This document shows, piece by piece, positions 10,119-18,711 of a DNA stretch of 64,000 nt (position 1 is the stretch's first letter; every line of letters starts with the position of its first letter). The position numbers were made by a program, and so were the translations under genes. The DNA is from Methanosarcina thermophila TM-1 (lineage in GTDB: Archaea; Halobacteriota; Methanosarcinia; Methanosarcinales; Methanosarcinaceae): positions 868,001-932,000 of the forward strand of contig NZ_CP009501.1 in the NCBI RefSeq assembly GCF_000969885.1, read 5' to 3'. A model generated the notes under the pieces. The model was not told where the DNA came from, searched no databases, and was given only the letters and a program-made list of their open reading frames with translations.

Positions 10119-10424
10119 TCACTTTTTCTCCACTTTTTCCTCTTTGAGAACCTTTTTTGCAATAAGGAAAACCGCAAATGCAATAATAATAAAGTTTATT
10201 AATTCTGCCAGAAAAGCTCCCCAACTTAATACTACAGACCCCAGTTCAAGAGTAGCCTCCCTCCAGGCTCCTCCGGGAATAAAAGGCGTGATTATTGGCA
10301 TGATTATATTATCCACAAGGGATTTTACAAGAGCTGTAGATGCGATACCCATGATAAAGGCAACTGCAAGTGGGATTACCTTATATTCGTAGAGAAAATC
10401 TTTAAATTCACTTAAAAGCCCCAT
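10119..10424 (-). CDS. mscL: large-conductance mechanosensitive channel MscL
   Basis: Forms the homopentameric emergency valve that opens under osmotic downshock. The N-terminal amphipathic helix and TM1 read EFKDFLYEYKVIPLAVAFIMG, and TM2 is in SWGAFLAELINFIIIAFAVFLI. At 101 aa it is clearly shorter than the 130-150 aa bacterial proteins: the periplasmic loop is brief (PFIPGGAWREATLELGS) and the C-terminal cytoplasmic helix is missing, ending in a charged KVLKEEKVEKK. A perfect GGAGGATCAA precedes the ATG. Confidence 0.93.
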   Translation of the reverse strand: MGLLSEFKDFLYEYKVIPLAVAFIMGIASTALVKSLVDNIIMPIITPFIPGGAWREATLELGSVVLSWGAFLAELINFIIIAFAVFLIAKKVLKEEKVEKK

Positions 10425-10611
10425 TTGATCCTCCTGTTAATAGATAACTGAAACAATTGGCAATAAAATTAACAGATATATCTAAATTGTAAATTAAGTT
10501 CTTAATAAAATAGGAAACATTATTCAGAATTATATACAGAGTAAATATATAAAGGGTTGCTTGAGAAACTGTTAGAAAAAATAGTTCAGCCCTAAAGCTC
10601 AAAGGCACGAA

Positions 10612-11892
10612 TTAGTGCCAGCGTTCCATGTGTCTGGAATGGGTTTCAAGATAGGCGCCTTTCTCATAGAAATGGTCATAGAATTCGAGATCCAGGTGCT
10701 GTGCCTGAAGATAGGGCATGACAATAATGCTCGGAACCGTTCCAGGGAATTTCCCGAAACGGTCGTAAATGTACTGGGCCTGTAAAGCAATACATGCCTT
10801 AAACTTTTCATCGTGCCGCTTTGCCCTGCTTCGGACTGCCTTTGTATCCTTGTAATAGCCTGGGGTTTCCGGATGGAAGGGACCTCCGGAACCGAATTTT
10901 CTTTCAGTCAGGGCATCTACAGCCTGGCGCATGTCCTTGTAGTGAGGAAGCGTATAACCCTCAAACACTCCCGGAAGCCCGGTAGGATTGGGAAGGGACC
11001 AGCGTTCATCCGTATCATACCTGAAACCAAGTCCGGGCACGTCGGGGTTCCCACTCGCTCCGAGAACTGCAAAAGGATCCATGCCGTTAAACATCCAGCC
11101 GCCCAATCCCATTGCCTGCAGCATAAGCATTCCCGAGTAACAGGCGATTGAAAGTTCTGCAGTGGCTTCCGAGAATGACCATAGTTCAAGAAAACTCAAA
11201 GGTAAGGGATTCTCGGTGTCAACAAGCTCGCTAAATTCCTCAAGCCCTTCTATCCTTTGCCCATGCACATCATCATAAAAACATGTCCCATTCTGCGTGT
11301 AGTAACAGAGCCCAGCAAGCACGTGCTGGGCAAGGTCAGCAACAGGAATAATAAGTGTTGTGCCCGGCTGGTTGACGACCCAGGTATTGTGGGCTTCGAC
11401 ATATGGAGTCTCAGGAGGGATCTTCAGCCTGCCGTCTGCAATTTTTCTAACTCTTGCTCTGTGTGCCCTGAGCAATTCTTCGGTCTCGAAAGTCCCGTTT
11501 TCCGAGCGTCTGGCAAGCTCGGGAGCATCACGAGTCTCGAAGAAATAAACGCCTGTATCGTCTGTGAAAAAAACTTCGCTTGTATGGAAGCCGGCAGCCG
11601 ATGGAAAAGTACGCCCTCCTGCACTGCATGCATAGTTGGCAAGGTAAGGGGCATATCTCTCCCCGCGCATAATCAGATTGTGCCAGCCGGTATTACCTGC
11701 TACTGCCGAAAGCACCAGCACCTGTTCCTCTTCAGTCAAAGGCAGAGGATCATGCTTTGATTTGTACTTGAAATAGCCATCCGGAATTGAAGCCCCCATA
11801 AAGAAACGGCGTGCCCTTCTGCCAAAAAGTGCATCCACAAATTTGAAATCAAGAACATCCTTAAAACCAGGTGGAAGATTTTCCCTATCCAT
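10612..11892 (-). CDS. uncharacterised 426-aa protein, possibly nitroreductase-fold
   Basis: Not confidently recognised. No signal peptide or membrane helix; soluble, with many Trp, Tyr and His residues. The segment AGNTGWHNLIMRG..GGRTFPSAAGFHTSEVFF and a later ELSIACYSGMLMLQAMGLGGWMF faintly recall the two halves of the SagB/nitroreductase fold (R-x-x-PSaG..E and GxxLQNxxLxAxxLGL), so an FMN enzyme is conceivable. The start is ATG 11892 with GGGGTG six bases upstream; GTG 11901 is an alternative. It is monocistronic. Confidence 0.75.
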   Translation of the reverse strand: MDRENLPPGFKDVLDFKFVDALFGRRARRFFMGASIPDGYFKYKSKHDPLPLTEEEQVLVLSAVAGNTGWHNLIMRGERYAPYLANYACSAGGRTFPSAAGFHTSEVFFTDDTGVYFFETRDAPELARRSENGTFETEELLRAHRARVRKIADGRLKIPPETPYVEAHNTWVVNQPGTTLIIPVADLAQHVLAGLCYYTQNGTCFYDDVHGQRIEGLEEFSELVDTENPLPLSFLELWSFSEATAELSIACYSGMLMLQAMGLGGWMFNGMDPFAVLGASGNPDVPGLGFRYDTDERWSLPNPTGLPGVFEGYTLPHYKDMRQAVDALTERKFGSGGPFHPETPGYYKDTKAVRSRAKRHDEKFKACIALQAQYIYDRFGKFPGTVPSIIVMPYLQAQHLDLEFYDHFYEKGAYLETHSRHMERWH

Positions 11893-12057
11893 GTCCAACA
11901 CCCCATGACAGATTTTGTTAAAGCATTTATAAGGCTTTTGCCCAGTGGCTGTTTCAAAGATGGCTACATATAAGCTACCTCTATAAATTTAACCGGATGC
12001 CTTTGCCCAACTAAAAAATTCAGCTAAACAGAACCTTACAATCTGAATGAAGCAAAG

Positions 12058-12381
12058 TTATCTTATGTACTCGTCTCTTCGGGGTGAAAATACCTCGATA
12101 GCTATGGAATCCTCTAGAGTTTCAACGGCATGAGCTACACCGCCTGAAATGTTCCAGGAATCCCCTGGCTCCACATCAAAAGTTTCTTCCCCGATGGTCA
12201 GAATAATTTTACCTGAAATCAGGTAACCGGTATGTTCGTGAATATGGTCATGGGTTGGAAGAATACCGCCATCTTTCAGAAAAAATTCGCTCATCAGAGT
12301 CTTTTCTCCATATACTATTGTTTTCATACTAACTCCAGGAAGAATTTCCCTGTAACTATTTGCCTTATTTTTGTAAAACAT
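12058..12381 (-). CDS. cupin-domain protein
   Basis: Single-domain cupin of 107 aa. Motif 1 is visible as THDHIHEHTGYLISGKIILTIG (His, His, Glu-type metal ligands) and motif 2 as DSWNISGGVAHAVETLEDSIAIEVF. Small cupins of this type bind a metal and a small ligand, and many act in detoxification or as sensors. GAGGGT stands just before the ATG. The gene is followed on the other side by the long RNA-bearing spacer. Confidence 0.9.
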   Translation of the reverse strand: MFYKNKANSYREILPGVSMKTIVYGEKTLMSEFFLKDGGILPTHDHIHEHTGYLISGKIILTIGEETFDVEPGDSWNISGGVAHAVETLEDSIAIEVFSPRRDEYIR

Positions 12382-12620
12382 AATACCCTCAACCTTCTGC
12401 TACAAACAGATCTGTAAAAAATAAAAACATAATAAATTCAGAAAGAACTCAACTTTACATATTTTTTCTTCCATTTTAATTTGTCGTAAGCCTGTAAATT
12501 TAAGGTTTAGCCTGCATTTCGGGGTTTGACCGAGGATTAAGAGAAAAATCTTGAAATTATAACATCCCCCATTTTTCTTTGCTTGAATTTCATAAAATCG
12601 ACAAGGTAATATTATAACAA

Positions 12621-12637
12621 TAATTTTATATATTAGG
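12621..12637 (+). promoter_or_regulatory. TATA box of small-RNA candidate 1
   Basis: TAATTTTATATATTAGG contains a perfect archaeal TATA-box core (TTTATATATT) centred about 27 bases before the A/G where the predicted transcript stem begins at 12655. Confidence 0.55.
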
Positions 12638-12654
12638 AACACATATTATAGTGT

Positions 12655-12762
12655 AAGGCATCTGATATAAACGCTTTTCTTATACCCAATTCATTTTTAT
12701 CCCCCTCCCCCCTCCCAAACTCCCAAACACTCCCAATATCAGATGCCTTCCCCTTTTAATTT
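12655..12762 (+). ncRNA. candidate small RNA 1, closed stem with C-rich loop
   Basis: AAGGCATCTGATAT (12655-12668) pairs perfectly over 14 bp with ATATCAGATGCCTT (12736-12749). The 67-nt loop is nearly free of G and holds a CCCCCTCCCCCCTCCC block at 12701-12716 plus two more CTCCCAAAC repeats. CCCCTTTTAATTTT follows the stem as a terminator-like tail. A TATA box lies at the right distance. There is no reading frame. The C-rich loop is complementary to strong Shine-Dalgarno sequences such as AGGGGG, so it may mask ribosome-binding sites; that role is inference. Confidence 0.6.
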
Positions 12763-13129
12763 TCAGTTTCTCGAGATTTTTACATATTCATTTCTTTAGC
12801 CTTTCCATCTTTACATCTTTACAACTTTTTAATAGTATTTAGTTTCTTTTTGTCGCCTATATATCTTAGCCTATGTCTTAGAGACTCTCCAATTTCAACT
12901 GCATCTCGTTTATTTCTCTTATAAACTCACAGTCCTGAAAGTATCTTGATATTACTTCATCAAAAAGATTATTTAAAAAATTTGGAAGAAGGAACAACAG
13001 CCTATGAGTTTTTAACAGGGAATGCAGATTCTATACTCAGTTTCTGAATGAAAAATTCAGGGAAAAAAGTTTTTACAGAAAATAATTTGAGTACTTCGAA
13101 AAATTCCCACAAAATAGCAGTATAAAATC

Positions 13130-13142
13130 AATTTTATATATT
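13130..13142 (+). promoter_or_regulatory. TATA box of small-RNA candidate 2
   Basis: AATTTTATATATT repeats the promoter of the first candidate almost exactly and again lies about 27 bases before the predicted 5' end of the stem at 13163. Confidence 0.55.
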
Positions 13143-13162
13143 TATGGGTATTATTATACTCT

Positions 13163-13245
13163 GGGCATCTGTAAACTCTCCTTTTAAACACCCCCCTTCT
13201 TTATCCCTGTTCCTCCTTAATAAAAACGGATGCCCTTTTCCTTCT
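13163..13245 (+). ncRNA. candidate small RNA 2, paralogue of candidate 1
   Basis: GGGCATCTGT (13163-13172) pairs with ACGGATGCCC (13226-13235) over 10 bp with one U-G pair, followed by TTTTCCTTCT. The stem shares the GGCATCTG / GATGCC core with candidate 1 and the loop is again C-rich (CACCCCCCTTC, ATCCC, TCCTCC) and poor in G. Same strand, same promoter geometry, 0.5 kb apart, so the two look like a duplicated RNA gene. Confidence 0.6.
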
Positions 13246-13304
13246 AAAAACCTATTTTCTTCCAAGAACCTGTAGAGCCTTTGCTGGAAATGGAAATATT
13301 ATAA

Positions 13305-13405
13305 ACGAATTCGCTCTTTTGCTCCCTCCTCTCTTTTGCTTTTTCCTATTTTCTCTTGTTTTCTCCTATTTTCTCTTGCTTCTCCTCTCTTTTGCTTTTT
13401 TGAGT
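13305..13405. repeat. pyrimidine-rich repeat tract
   Basis: A stretch of C/T with imperfect repeats of TCTCTTTTGCTTTTT and TTTTCTCCTATTTTCTCTTG upstream of the AhpD-like gene. Simple-sequence tract; no gene in it. Confidence 0.6.
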
Positions 13406-13512
13406 CTTTCAATTTTACAGAGGAGGCTTTAAAATTGCTTAATAGGCATATTAATGTAAAAACGTATTAGAGAATAAAACAAAATTACGTAAAGAGAAAT
13501 GGAGATGATACA

Positions 13513-13812
13513 TTGACAGAAAATCCGTTACAGGTTATTGTGGATCAGGACCCTGAATTATTTAACCTGCTTGAAAATACACGTGAACTTGCATTTGTGG
13601 AAGGCGGGATTCCTATCAAATACAAGTTCCTGCTCGCAATGGCTCTGGATGCAGCCGGTGGCTCGGCAGGTGGAGTAAAATCCCTTGCAATCCAGGCAAT
13701 GCAAGCTGGAGCAACAAAAGAGGAAATAATGCAGGCAGTAAGGATAACCCAGTACATTTGCGGGGCTGGAGCCGTTTATACAGCTTCAGAGGCACTTAAA
13801 GATATTTTATGA
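13513..13812 (+). CDS. carboxymuconolactone decarboxylase / AhpD-like protein lacking CxxC
   Basis: 99-aa all-helical protein with the CMD core KYKFLLAMALDAAGGSAGGVKSLAIQAMQAGATKEEIMQAVR. In redox-active AhpD relatives the turn after the first helix carries CxxC and a His; here it reads GGSAGGVKSLA, so the peroxidase thiols are absent. The only cysteine is later (YICGAGAV). The start is TTG at 13513 with GGAGATG upstream. It is probably a non-redox member; function unknown. Confidence 0.85.
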   Translation: MTENPLQVIVDQDPELFNLLENTRELAFVEGGIPIKYKFLLAMALDAAGGSAGGVKSLAIQAMQAGATKEEIMQAVRITQYICGAGAVYTASEALKDIL

Positions 13813-14181
13813 ATTAAGAAAAATCAGCAGCTTTAACAGGTTTGACATTTTAACCCTCCCATATCGAGTACCTGCCTCAGGCAAGCAATACAACCGTGAT
13901 TGTAGATTCTGAACACATTTTCTCTGCTAATTTATACTATCACTTCATTTATATTAATATCTTTATTTCGCAGATAGATGAGATAAACTCGATAAAGAAA
14001 CTAAAAACGGAAATTCTCTTCCAGGAACAGGGCAGATGCTGCCGAAATTAGATATAAGATACAATATATTCAGGAATTCAACAAGCCATTCGTGCGGTAA
14101 TCATCGTCGAAATATACTTTGAATCTTTTGGCGAGGAATTAAAGCTAGAATGGATCACTTTGAAACGGGGAGGGGTTTAAC
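13813..14181. other. 369-bp spacer
   Basis: No gene seen. AT-rich, with stop codons in all frames. The last 20 bases carry the strong GGGGAGGGG ribosome site of the protease gene. Confidence 0.4.
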
Positions 14182-15177
14182 ATGGAGGATATTCAGAAAC
14201 TTATGGAAATGCCTGTTAATGAACTGTTGCAGGAATTAAGAGCCCGTGAAACAAAAACCGGGAAAACTGCTATGGCGGTACCTGCAGAACCAAGTGAAAG
14301 TCTCAGAGAGTTCGATGATGCAACAATTGTCGGGGTTCTTAAAGAGAAACAGAGAGTAATTTACGGAATTGATGACCGTATTGATGTGTGTTATCTTCCC
14401 GACGGACCAGACAAGGATGATGTGGACAGCGTAGTCGCTCTTTTCAGAGCCTCAAAAGTAATTGATAATGGGGATGGTACCTCTACGTTGCAAACCAGCA
14501 ACTTCGGTGAATCTAAAAATCTGTGCCCTGGGGAACGCTTCAGAAACCAGCCGACAGGAGCTTTCTGTTCTGGTTTTCTAGTTGCACCTGACATCATCGC
14601 TACAGCTGGACATTGTGTCAATGCCGGCAATGTAACAAATGTTCGCTTTGTATTCGGATTCCGTATGCGTGATTCAAACACTGCAGAAACTATCATTGAC
14701 AATACGGAAATCTACCGCGGTGTAGAACTTATAGGGCGAGAAGAAGCAGGACATGGGGCGGATTGGGCACTTGTACGGATTGACCGTCCGGTAACCAACC
14801 ATCGTATTGCCCGGATAAGAAGGAATGGTAAAGTAAGTGACACTCAAAAACTGCACGTTATAGGGCATCCAGCCGGCTTGCCCACAAAATTCGCGGGTGG
14901 AGCGTCAATTCGCGATAATCAGAAGGGCGCATTTTTCACAGCAAATCTTGATACTTATGGGGGAAACTCGGGATCTCCAGTCTTTAACAGTGAGACTCAT
15001 GAAGTTGAAGGTATTCTTGTTCGGGGTGAAACCGACTTTGTCAGCCAGGGTACCTGTAATGTCTCTCTTGTTTGCCCGAGTTCAGGATGCAGGGGAGAGG
15101 ACTGCACCCGGACTACCGAATTTCAGCACCTTGTCCCTGAGCCGTCATCCCTTCAGGAACAGCCAATCCCTCGCTGA
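14182..15177 (+). CDS. trypsin-like (S1/V8-type) serine protease, no signal peptide
   Basis: A chymotrypsin-fold endopeptidase. The catalytic triad is visible: His in IIATAGHCV, Asp in GADWALVRID and Ser in YGGNSGSPVF. The order and the glutamyl-endopeptidase-like sequence around VIGHPAGLP suggest the V8/HtrA-distant branch. There is no export signal; instead about 125 residues of a charged N-terminal region precede the protease domain, and the C-terminal 45 residues carry paired cysteines (CNVSLVCPSSGCRGEDC). AGGGG stands before the ATG. A 91-aa gene follows in the same direction after a 13-bp inverted repeat. Such intracellular trypsins are uncommon in archaea, so transfer from bacteria is likely. 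Confidence 0.9.
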   Translation: MEDIQKLMEMPVNELLQELRARETKTGKTAMAVPAEPSESLREFDDATIVGVLKEKQRVIYGIDDRIDVCYLPDGPDKDDVDSVVALFRASKVIDNGDGTSTLQTSNFGESKNLCPGERFRNQPTGAFCSGFLVAPDIIATAGHCVNAGNVTNVRFVFGFRMRDSNTAETIIDNTEIYRGVELIGREEAGHGADWALVRIDRPVTNHRIARIRRNGKVSDTQKLHVIGHPAGLPTKFAGGASIRDNQKGAFFTANLDTYGGNSGSPVFNSETHEVEGILVRGETDFVSQGTCNVSLVCPSSGCRGEDCTRTTEFQHLVPEPSSLQEQPIPR

Positions 15178-15263
15178 GAAGACGACTCAGATAGCAAGTC
15201 AATAAGAGTATCTTTCTTGTGGTCAGGCAAACGATAAAGCATCGTTTTATTGATTATCCAATC

Positions 15264-15320
15264 AGATCGACACCGTATTCCTTTTTCTGTAGGGGAGCTA
15301 CACTTGCACGGTGTCGATCT
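15264..15320. repeat. 13-bp perfect inverted repeat between protease and partner gene
   Basis: AGATCGACACCGT (15264-15276) and ACGGTGTCGATCT (15308-15320) are exact reverse complements separated by 31 nt. There is no T-run after it, so it is less likely to be a simple terminator; an operator for the 91-aa gene or an RNA structure is possible. Confidence 0.6.
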
Positions 15321-15390
15321 ATAAGCCTGAGGAATTTCAGTAGCTGGCTATAATAAATGAGCAAAAGCTAAATGAGCAGAAGCGTACACC

Positions 15391-15666
15391 ATGTCTTTCT
15401 CAACTGTTGATTTTAAAGCCTTTGAAAAAAAAGCAGCTTCAGCTATTGACAGCGCCGAGTCTCTTGAGGAGATTGAAACATTCCTCAGATCACAGCCTGG
15501 CGTAAAGTCTGTGCAGCTGGGAGATTACCTGATGAAATCAAATCCCCCGCAGCGTGAGTTTATAGTAGAGTTCAGCATGCAAGACGGCTCAACGGTCAAG
15601 AAGATTGTCAATATTTTTGACCTGGGCAACCAGCGGTTCGAGTTCAACGAGCTGCGTGACGAGTAA
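15391..15666 (+). CDS. small conserved-looking protein downstream of the protease
   Basis: 91 aa, acidic, no family recognised. The first half is helical (FKAFEKKAASAIDSAESLEEIETFL), followed by predicted strands QPGVKSVQLGDYLM, REFIVEFSMQDGSTVKKIVNIFDL and a closing RFEFNEL, an alpha/beta arrangement reminiscent of protease propeptide or inhibitor folds, though no homology is asserted. It has no clear ribosome site before the ATG. Co-orientation with the protease suggests a partner, inhibitor or chaperone. Confidence 0.65.
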   Translation: MSFSTVDFKAFEKKAASAIDSAESLEEIETFLRSQPGVKSVQLGDYLMKSNPPQREFIVEFSMQDGSTVKKIVNIFDLGNQRFEFNELRDE

Positions 15667-15922
15667 TAGCTATATTCCCTGAGAAAAAAAGACTAATATA
15701 TTTGGAAATAGCCTTATTCACACGAATAAAAATCTATTTTTTACATTGAGTAAAAATGTTTTTTGTTCAGTTCAATAAAAATTTTAGATTAGTTTTTTCT
15801 ATTTTCATACGGTTTGGGTACTTTATTCCATTAATAAAGATACAATAACGTATAATTACGTTAATGACGTCATCCTAAAGGTAGAGAGAATAATGGGAGA
15901 AAGAGAGCAAGGGGGGATGTGG

Positions 15923-17175
15923 ATGCTTTACCGAAGGATGCCAAAGACCGGAGACAGGATCTCAATACTGGGTTTCGGGTGCATGCGGTTTTCTGTTAAA
16001 GATGGAAAGATTGACAGGGAGAAGGCAAAGCGCCAGGTACGTTATGCAATTGATCATGGAGTGAACTACATCGATACGGCGTGGACATATCATCTTGGAG
16101 AGAATGAACCCTTCCTGGGTAAGATCCTTGCTGGCGGATATCGAGAAAAGGTCAAGCTTGCTACAAAACTTCCCTCATGGATAATAAAAAGCAGGAAGGA
16201 TATGGACAGGATACTGAATGCCCAGCTTGAAAGGCTCAGGACAGACCATATCGATTATTATCTTGCTCACTCACTTATCGGAACTTTATGGGACAGGCTG
16301 GAAAGCCTTGGAGTAACCGATTTCCTTGACAGAGCGAAAGCTGACGGTCGAATTAAAAATGCGGGATTTTCTTTTCATGGATCAGTCGGGGATTTCAAGC
16401 GAATTGTAAATGCATATCCCTGGACTTTCTACCAGATCCAGTATAATTTCCTTGACCGAAAGAATCAGGCAGGTACTGAAGGGCTTAAGTATACCGCCTC
16501 AAAAAACTGGGGGTTATTGTCATGGAGCCCCTGCGCGGAGGTAAACTGACAAGGTTTATACCACCTGAGATCAAAGAGATCTGGAACGAAGCTGAAATAA
16601 AACGTACACCTGCGGAATGGGGACTTCGCTGGGTGTGGAACCATCCCGAAGTTACGGCTGTGCTTTCAGGCATGAATGAGGAATCCCATATTAAAGAAAA
16701 CCTGAGAATCGCAGACGAAGCCTATCCGAACTCCCTGACTGAAGCTGAAATGCAGCTGGTGGATAGGGTTGAGGAGAAATACCGCAAGCTTATGAACACA
16801 GGCTGCACAGGCTGCAGATATTGTTTACCCTGTCCTTCAGGCGTGGACATTCCTAGCTGTTTTGAGATATATGACAACGTATACCTCTCGGGCGATGAGG
16901 ATGAAGGCAAGCTTATGTACGCAGCAAAACCAGGTGGAATAATAAGAGATGATGTCCCTGGCTATGCTTCCCAGTGCGTACAGTGCGGACAATGCCTTGA
17001 AAAATGCCCTCAACATCTGGATATACCCGCTTTACTGAAGACCATTGCACAAAAATTCGAAGGCGCCGATCCGGAAATCTGGAAAGATGCTGCAAGAGAA
17101 AAGTTCGGTAAGGAACAGGAAGCTAAAAGCCATTTAAATCTGGAATCTACAGAAACAAATTCTACTCTGTTTTGA
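15923..17175 (+). pseudogene. 4Fe-4S aldo/keto reductase, frameshifted copy
   Basis: First of two tandem copies of a fused aldo/keto reductase plus ferredoxin-type domain. The TIM barrel begins MLYRRMPKTGDRISILGFG and continues to about 16507, where one base is missing relative to the downstream copy: TCAAAAAACTGGGGG here against TCAAAAAACCTAGGA there. The frame then runs into a stop at 16549. The rest continues in another frame (from MEPLRGGKLT at 16522) through CTGCRYCLPCPSGV and CVQCGQCLEKCPQ to 17175. The start at 15923 is six bases after GGGGGG. One inserted C would restore a full 417-residue protein. It is either a recent pseudogene or a sequencing slip. Confidence 0.85.
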
Positions 17176-17273
17176 GCACATCCCCGTTGTACCGGTTTAT
17201 CACCAACCATCGCGCCGCTTGACCACGCCGTTCTGGGGTTTTCGCTCAAGCCTTTTTTGAAAAGGTTTTTGAT

Positions 17274-17296
17274 CAAACTTTTTTCTAAAAAGTTTG
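17274..17296. terminator. A/T hairpin between reductase copies
   Basis: CAAACTTTTT (17274-17283) pairs with AAAAAGTTTG (17287-17296) around a TCT loop. It lies in a stretch (17244-17335) built of repeated TTTTTTGAAAAGG phrases typical of intergenic repeats. It could terminate the upstream copy. Confidence 0.45.
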
Positions 17297-17375
17297 CGTT
17301 CAAGCAGTTTTTTGAAAAGGCTTGTGGAAAAAATTAAAAGTCAGGGAGACAACTTAAAAAGAAAGGGTAATGGAA

Positions 17376-18575
17376 ATGTTGTACAGAAAAATTCCAAAGA
17401 ACGGAGATGAGCTCTCTATACTTGGGTTCGGATGCATGCGCCTTCCTGTGAAAGAAGATGGAAAGATTGATGAAGAAAAGGCTACCCGGCAGGTGCGATA
17501 TGCAATTGACCACGGGATAAATTATATCGACACAGCCTGGCCATATCACATGGGGGAAAGTGAGCTTTTCCTGGGCAGGGCGCTTGCAGGCGGATATCGG
17601 GAAAAGGTCAAGCTTGCTACAAAACTCCCATCCTGGACAATAAAAAATACCGATGATATGGACAGGATCCTGAATTCCCAGCTTGAAAGACTCAGGACAG
17701 ATCATATTGATTATTATTTAATTCATGGGCTTGTGGGGACTTTATGGGATAAAATGGAAAAGCTTGAGGTTCTGGACTTCCTTGATAGAGCTAAGGCTGA
17801 TGGCAGAATAATAAATGCGGGATTTTCATTCCACGGGTCAATTGAGGATTTTAAGCAGATTGTGGATGCCTATCCCTGGGTTTTCTGCCAGATCCAGTAT
17901 AATTATCTGGATGAAAAGAACCAGGCAGGAACGGAAGGACTTGAGTATGCAGCCTCAAAAAACCTAGGAATTATTGTCATGGAGCCGCTGCGTGGGGGCA
18001 AACTGACAAATCCTGTGCCTCCTGAGATACAGGAGATCTGGAACGAAGCTGAAATAAAACGTACACCTGCGGAATGGGGACTTCGCTGGGTGTGGAACCA
18101 TCCCGAAGTTACGGTTGTGCTTTCAGGCATGAATGAGGAAGCCCATATTGAAGAAAACCTGAGAATCGCAGACGAAGCTTATCCGAACTCCCTGACTGAA
18201 GCTGAACTGCAGCTTGTAAAGCGAGTTGAGCAAAAATATCGTGAACTTATGAAAGTTGGCTGCACAGGCTGCAGGTACTGTTTACCCTGCCCTTCAGGCG
18301 TGGACATTCCTGGCTGTTTTGAGATATATGATAATTTTTCCCTTTCAGGCAATGAGAGAGAAGCAAAGTTGATGTATGCAGCAAAGCCAGGCGGGATAAT
18401 AAGAGGCGATGTGCCCGGGTATGCTTCCCAGTGTGTACAGTGTGGAGAGTGCGTTGAAAAATGCCCGCAGCATCTTGACATTCCTTCCCTGCTTGAAGCT
18501 GTGGCAGAAAAATTTGAGGGAAAAGACCACAAGGGATGGAGACTGATTGCGAAAAAGTCTTTCGGGAAAGAGTAA
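17376..18575 (+). CDS. aldo/keto reductase with C-terminal ferredoxin-type [4Fe-4S] domain
   Basis: Intact copy of the duplicated gene, about 399 aa. The N-terminal 290 residues form an aldo/keto reductase barrel (GFGCMRLPV, the catalytic Asp/Tyr region DHGINYIDTAWPYH, then HPEVTVVLSGMNEEAHIEENL). The C-terminal part has CTGCRYCLPCPSGVDIP and CVQCGECVEKCPQHLDIP, two CxxCxxC-type sets for 4Fe-4S clusters. This architecture is common in anaerobes and points to ferredoxin-linked reduction of a carbonyl. ATG 17376 aligns with the other copy's MLYR; ATG 17370 is two codons earlier. Confidence 0.92.
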   Translation: MLYRKIPKNGDELSILGFGCMRLPVKEDGKIDEEKATRQVRYAIDHGINYIDTAWPYHMGESELFLGRALAGGYREKVKLATKLPSWTIKNTDDMDRILNSQLERLRTDHIDYYLIHGLVGTLWDKMEKLEVLDFLDRAKADGRIINAGFSFHGSIEDFKQIVDAYPWVFCQIQYNYLDEKNQAGTEGLEYAASKNLGIIVMEPLRGGKLTNPVPPEIQEIWNEAEIKRTPAEWGLRWVWNHPEVTVVLSGMNEEAHIEENLRIADEAYPNSLTEAELQLVKRVEQKYRELMKVGCTGCRYCLPCPSGVDIPGCFEIYDNFSLSGNEREAKLMYAAKPGGIIRGDVPGYASQCVQCGECVEKCPQHLDIPSLLEAVAEKFEGKDHKGWRLIAKKSFGKE

Positions 18576-18711
18576 AATGTGTCAAGAGACGTGTAGATGC
18601 GTCAGGGAAAAATAACTGGGCTATATAATGGAGCACTGCTCCTTTTTGCCCTTTATTTAGCCTGTTAATACTAACACTGAAATGTAACTGCCCATTTTAT
18701 TGCCTTTCAGT

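Noticed and set aside
11257-11760. 167-codon forward frame opposite the 426-aa gene
   Set aside because: Shadow frame, Cys-rich from antisense codons, no start signal.
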